Shown here one piece after another: positions 6,151 to 9,157 of a DNA stretch of 9,157 nt. Both the position numbers and the translations under genes were made by a program. Positions within the stretch are counted from its first letter, which is position 1, and each line of letters begins with the position of its first letter. The notes beneath the pieces were generated by a model, which saw only the letters and a list, made by a program, of their open reading frames with translations, was not told the origin of the DNA and searched no databases. Location of the stretch: positions 1 to 9,157 of the forward strand of contig DASC01000037.1 of NCBI GenBank assembly GCA_002503595.1. Reading direction: 5' to 3'. The DNA comes from Candidatus Methanogaster sp. UBA203 (GTDB taxonomy: Archaea > Halobacteriota > Methanosarcinia > Methanosarcinales > Methanogasteraceae).

Positions 6151-6266
6151 TGATTGGTTGAGCGACTTTGAAATCGTACAAAATTATTTGTATGATGGGT
6201 TTGGAATAACTGTTATCGGTTTGGATGTTATTCATCATGGACAGATGTGATGATCGAATTCATACG

Positions 6267-6274
6267 ATTAAATT
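6267..6274 (+). promoter_or_regulatory. TATA-like box of the protease gene
   Basis: ATTAAATT is centred ~26 bp before an in-frame ATG at 6297 and ~38 bp before ATG 6309. It therefore supports either a leaderless start at 6297 or a short-leader start at 6309. Confidence 0.35.
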
Positions 6275-6308
6275 GGAGCAAACAACTGAAAATTGGATGG
6301 AGAAACCC

Positions 6309-9157
6309 ATGTACGTCCTAAAAAGAGAAATTGGATTGATTATGCTGATATTGATCGGCGGAATAGTCTGCATTACGTCTCATACAGAAGATGCGTGCGC
6401 CGCCCAGATGATCAACGTAAGCGGGGGCGTCCCGCGTGATAATTGGGCAGATGCCGTCTATAGCGAGATTCATGACAGCCAGGTCGAGAATTTGACGTGG
6501 GGTGATATCTTTAGCCATAGCCAGGAACGCCAGAAACGTGAGACCTGTAAGTACGTTGAAAAGAGCATCGATTCGACGAATACCGTCTGTAAAAATATCT
6601 ATGGCAACCGAACAAACGATAGTGTAGAGGAGGTCAACCTGAAGCATTCGCTTGAAGGTAACATCCGGATGTCGGTAACGGATGCGAATAACAACCGGAT
6701 TGAGGATTGCCTGGAAGGATCGGCGATGCGTGCTGGCATCGATGATGGCGCTGAGGTCGATGTAATAGTCATGTATCGTAAAAAATCGTCCGGGCCATCT
6801 TATTCTGTTTCATACAGCACACTGAACACATTGGGAGCAACAGTAAAATATAATTATAAAACCATAGATGCCACTGCATTGAAAATGCCTGCAGGAAATC
6901 TGAACGATCTTGCAGAGGTTCCCGGAGTCGAAATGGTATATCTCGACCACGAGGTCCATGCTCTGCTGGATACGAGCGTTCCGGCGATCAGAGGGGATCA
7001 GGCACGCTCTACGTTCGGGGTTTCCGGAGCGGATGTGACCATTGCAGTCATCGACAGCGGCATCGATGCATCGCATGAATCGCTCGATGATCTGGACGAC
7101 GATCCTGCAACAGACGATGATAAGGTGATCGCCTTTGAGGACTTTGTGAACAGCCGGACAGATCCTTATGATGACAACGGGCATGGAACCCACTGCGCGG
7201 GCATTGCCGCAGGAACCGGTGGAGATTCGGATTATGTCGGAGTTGCGCCCATGTCAAGACTGGTTGGTGTGAAGGTACTGGATCGGTATGGATCCGGTTC
7301 CGAGTCGGATTGTATGGCCGGAATCGAATGGTGCGTCCTGAACAAAGATGTTTATGGTATCGATGTCATCTCTATCAGTTGGGGTGCTGACATGAATGAC
7401 GATGGCACGTCTCCGATGGAAATTGTATGTGATTCTGCAGTGGATGCAGGGATAGTCGTCTGCGTGGCTGCTGGCAATTCAGGACCAAGCAGCAGAACGG
7501 TCAGCACCCCGGCATCTGCCAAAGAAGTGATCAGTGTGGGGGCGATTGACGACTCCATGGATATCGCATACTTCTCTTCGAGGGGACCTACAGCAGATGG
7601 CAGGACAAAACCGGATGTCTGTGCCGTTGGCGTGGATGTGACTGCACCGGCAGCGAATTCCGGCGACGGGTATGTCGCCCACAGCGGAACCTCGATGGCA
7701 ACACCACATGTGGCCGGGGTTGCTGCCCTGATGATCGAGTATAATCCATACATCACCCCGTCAGAGGTCAAGGATATCCTGCACAACACATCCCTCGATA
7801 AAGGAGACTTGGGCCCTGATAATACTTATGGATGGGGTGTTGTGGATTCGGTTGCAGCTCTTGACAACGTCAGTGCAATCAGGATCACACTCAATGCAAG
7901 CGGTCCCTACGATCCAGGAGATCAGGTGACTATCACCGGATCCGCATCGAACCGCACCATACCAGTATCGGCGGTGGTAAATGTCACCGCCACCTCGCCG
8001 GATGGATCGACCGTCGCATTCAATACCACGGCATCAGACAGTGAAGGAGATTTCTCTGTAGGCTTTGTGCTTCCTGACGATTCCGAACCCGGTGATTACA
8101 AGGTAGCGGCGACAGCCAGCTATGGCAACGAAACCGGTCGAAGGACTGCCACTTTCAAGGTTGGAACCCTGATTATAGGGGTGGATGCGCCTGATATGGT
8201 GATTATAGGCGATCCCTATCTGCTCGAGGGCGGTATACGGTACGGTGACGGCGCACCGGTCTCGGGTGCCGATCTCAATGTTACAATCAAGAATTTGAAT
8301 GGTACATCGGTATACACCAACCACACAAGTTCAAACGCGACAGGACATTTTACTGTCCAGTGGACTCCGGCAGAAGCAAGCATATACGCAGTCCGGATGA
8401 CCGCGCGGGATGCTGCAACACTGAAGGTTGGGCTCAACACAACAACATTCCAGGCTCCATGCGGCATTGTTGCAGTAGCTGTACTGGACTCAGTGGGCGC
8501 AGACCAGAACGAACGTATGATCTGGGGTGATCTGAACGGAAATTGGTACAAATACGGAGATTATCTCATCGATATCAATTATACAGCGCTTAACAAGGAA
8601 GATATAACCTACGACGATCTCGACCTCTGCGGGGCAGATCTGCTTGTGATCTCAAATGCATGGGATGACGGGACATGGACCGGGGATAACTGGGAGTTTT
8701 CCGATTCTGAAATATCTGCGATCAAACGATATGTGCAGGAAGGTCATGGTCTCGTTGGGACGAGCGGCACGCTCTCAACCGATGTCCCGAATAACATGTT
8801 ACTTGCACCGATGTTTGGATTGGATCCGGGTGAGATCGGCGAATGGGCTTACTGGTTCCGTCCGATATTTGAGCTCCTTCGTCCGGACCATCCGCTCTTC
8901 ACAAGGATACCGGATCCGTACCGGAGCGGAATAGATATAACCGTTGCAAATCTGGCTCTCAATCCTGAGTATCCCGGGACTGTCGTTGCCAGATCAAAAG
9001 ATCGCATAGCGAGCATATACGAATACAGAGGCGACCATGTTGCGGCAGGCGCATCTGTCTACTTCACCCATATAGTTGAACTATCAGATGCAAACCGGGA
9101 AGATAGACAGATAGTCTACAACTCCTTTGTATGGACGAAGACCAACATCGAGAGAAA
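6309..9157 (+). CDS. secreted subtilisin-like serine protease with Ig-like and ThuA/GATase-like domains (3' end cut off)
   Basis: At least 949 codons, open to the window edge. A signal peptide (K5-R6, then a hydrophobic core 8-22, likely cleavage near A31) sends it out of the cell. Residues about 33-150 are unrecognised and contain C80, C94 and C134. Residues ~165-225 (GATVKYNYKTIDATALKMPAG..VEMVYLD) look like an I9-type inhibitory prodomain. The S8 domain (~240-515) has an intact triad: D249 in AVIDSGID, H292 in NGHGTHCAG and S462 in GTSMATPHVAG, plus oxyanion N390 in AAGNSGP. Two beta-rich Ig-like domains follow (~520-620 and ~625-715) with many N-x-S/T sequons (NVT, NTT, NAT), as expected for a glycosylated archaeal surface protein. 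From ~719 a ThuA/class I GATase-like domain is readable (GADLLVISNAW, EISAIKRYVQEGHGLVGTSG, VYFTHIVEL); serine or glycine stands where a GATase would have cysteine, so it is probably non-catalytic. A GGATGGAG site (6295-6302) supports ATG 6309; ATG 6297 is an alternative. Confidence 0.88.
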   Translation, partial: MYVLKREIGLIMLILIGGIVCITSHTEDACAAQMINVSGGVPRDNWADAVYSEIHDSQVENLTWGDIFSHSQERQKRETCKYVEKSIDSTNTVCKNIYGNRTNDSVEEVNLKHSLEGNIRMSVTDANNNRIEDCLEGSAMRAGIDDGAEVDVIVMYRKKSSGPSYSVSYSTLNTLGATVKYNYKTIDATALKMPAGNLNDLAEVPGVEMVYLDHEVHALLDTSVPAIRGDQARSTFGVSGADVTIAVIDSGIDASHESLDDLDDDPATDDDKVIAFEDFVNSRTDPYDDNGHGTHCAGIAAGTGGDSDYVGVAPMSRLVGVKVLDRYGSGSESDCMAGIEWCVLNKDVYGIDVISISWGADMNDDGTSPMEIVCDSAVDAGIVVCVAAGNSGPSSRTVSTPASAKEVISVGAIDDSMDIAYFSSRGPTADGRTKPDVCAVGVDVTAPAANSGDGYVAHSGTSMATPHVAGVAALMIEYNPYITPSEVKDILHNTSLDKGDLGPDNTYGWGVVDSVAALDNVSAIRITLNASGPYDPGDQVTITGSASNRTIPVSAVVNVTATSPDGSTVAFNTTASDSEGDFSVGFVLPDDSEPGDYKVAATASYGNETGRRTATFKVGTLIIGVDAPDMVIIGDPYLLEGGIRYGDGAPVSGADLNVTIKNLNGTSVYTNHTSSNATGHFTVQWTPAEASIYAVRMTARDAATLKVGLNTTTFQAPCGIVAVAVLDSVGADQNERMIWGDLNGNWYKYGDYLIDINYTALNKEDITYDDLDLCGADLLVISNAWDDGTWTGDNWEFSDSEISAIKRYVQEGHGLVGTSGTLSTDVPNNMLLAPMFGLDPGEIGEWAYWFRPIFELLRPDHPLFTRIPDPYRSGIDITVANLALNPEYPGTVVARSKDRIASIYEYRGDHVAAGASVYFTHIVELSDANREDRQIVYNSFVWTKTNIER

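Larger units (their letters stand above)
6116..6308. other. divergent promoter region between cobZ-like and protease genes
   Basis: A 193-bp AT-rich gap between two divergently read genes. It must hold promoters for both directions; one TATA-like box for each is listed separately. An AT-rich stretch at 6178-6190 (AAAATTATTTGTA) is a further possible element. No RNA gene or terminator is seen. Confidence 0.6.

Noticed and set aside
7352..7789. 145-codon and other minus-strand frames opposite the protease
   Set aside because: The plus-strand frame is continuous from 6309 to the window end and contains the full subtilase triad, so these frames are shadows.
6309..9157. Possible frameshift or break in the protease gene
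   Set aside because: The codons for D249, H292, N390 and S462 are all in the same frame as ATG 6309, and no stop codon was found, so the gene is intact as far as the window goes.
1..9157. CRISPR arrays, tRNA or rRNA genes, insertion sequences
   Set aside because: No regularly spaced repeats, cloverleaf-like segments, rRNA motifs, transposase genes or terminal inverted repeats were seen on either strand.

Overview
The window looks like euryarchaeal chromosome, probably from a methanogen-related lineage (methanogenic or methane/alkane-oxidising). The evidence is a Tfx-family regulator, a GXGXG protein resembling formylmethanofuran dehydrogenase subunit C, a CobZ/PgpA-like phosphatase of the cobamide pathway, archaeal TATA-like boxes about 26 bp before several start codons, and Shine-Dalgarno sites (GGTGA, GGTGATCC) matching the archaeal 16S 3' end. 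The lineage is inferred; no rRNA or marker gene is present.

Layout. Left (1-2256, + strand): a Tfx-type helix-turn-helix regulator, then a complete AMP-forming acetyl-CoA synthetase of the 572-residue AcsA type. Middle (2257-4710, + strand): a 98-bp AT-rich promoter region, then a tight three-gene operon. Its genes are a 431-residue protein of unknown function with a C-x2-C-x17-H-x2-C knuckle, an NYN/LabA-like (PIN-fold) nuclease starting directly after the previous stop codon, and a 180-residue protein with a PD-(D/E)xK-like signature. Right-middle (4715-6115, - strand): a two-gene operon, convergent with the previous one and only 4 bp from it, encoding a CobZ/PgpA-like phosphatase and the FwdC-like GXGXG protein (TTG start). 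Right (6309-9157, + strand): the first 949 codons of a large secreted subtilisin-like protease. It carries an N-terminal prodomain, an intact Asp/His/Ser triad, two Ig-like beta domains and a ThuA/GATase-like domain, and it runs off the window end.

How the genes may work together. The regulator, acetyl-CoA synthetase, CobZ-like and FwdC-like genes fit C1/acetyl metabolism and cofactor supply in a methanogen-type cell. The protease is an envelope or exported protein. The middle operon stands out: it pairs two putative nucleases of different folds with an unrecognised Zn-knuckle protein and lies between housekeeping genes. Its first gene is visibly more AT-rich than its neighbours. It is the best candidate here for an undescribed accessory system, possibly RNA/DNA processing or defence, but nothing in the sequence proves a defence role.
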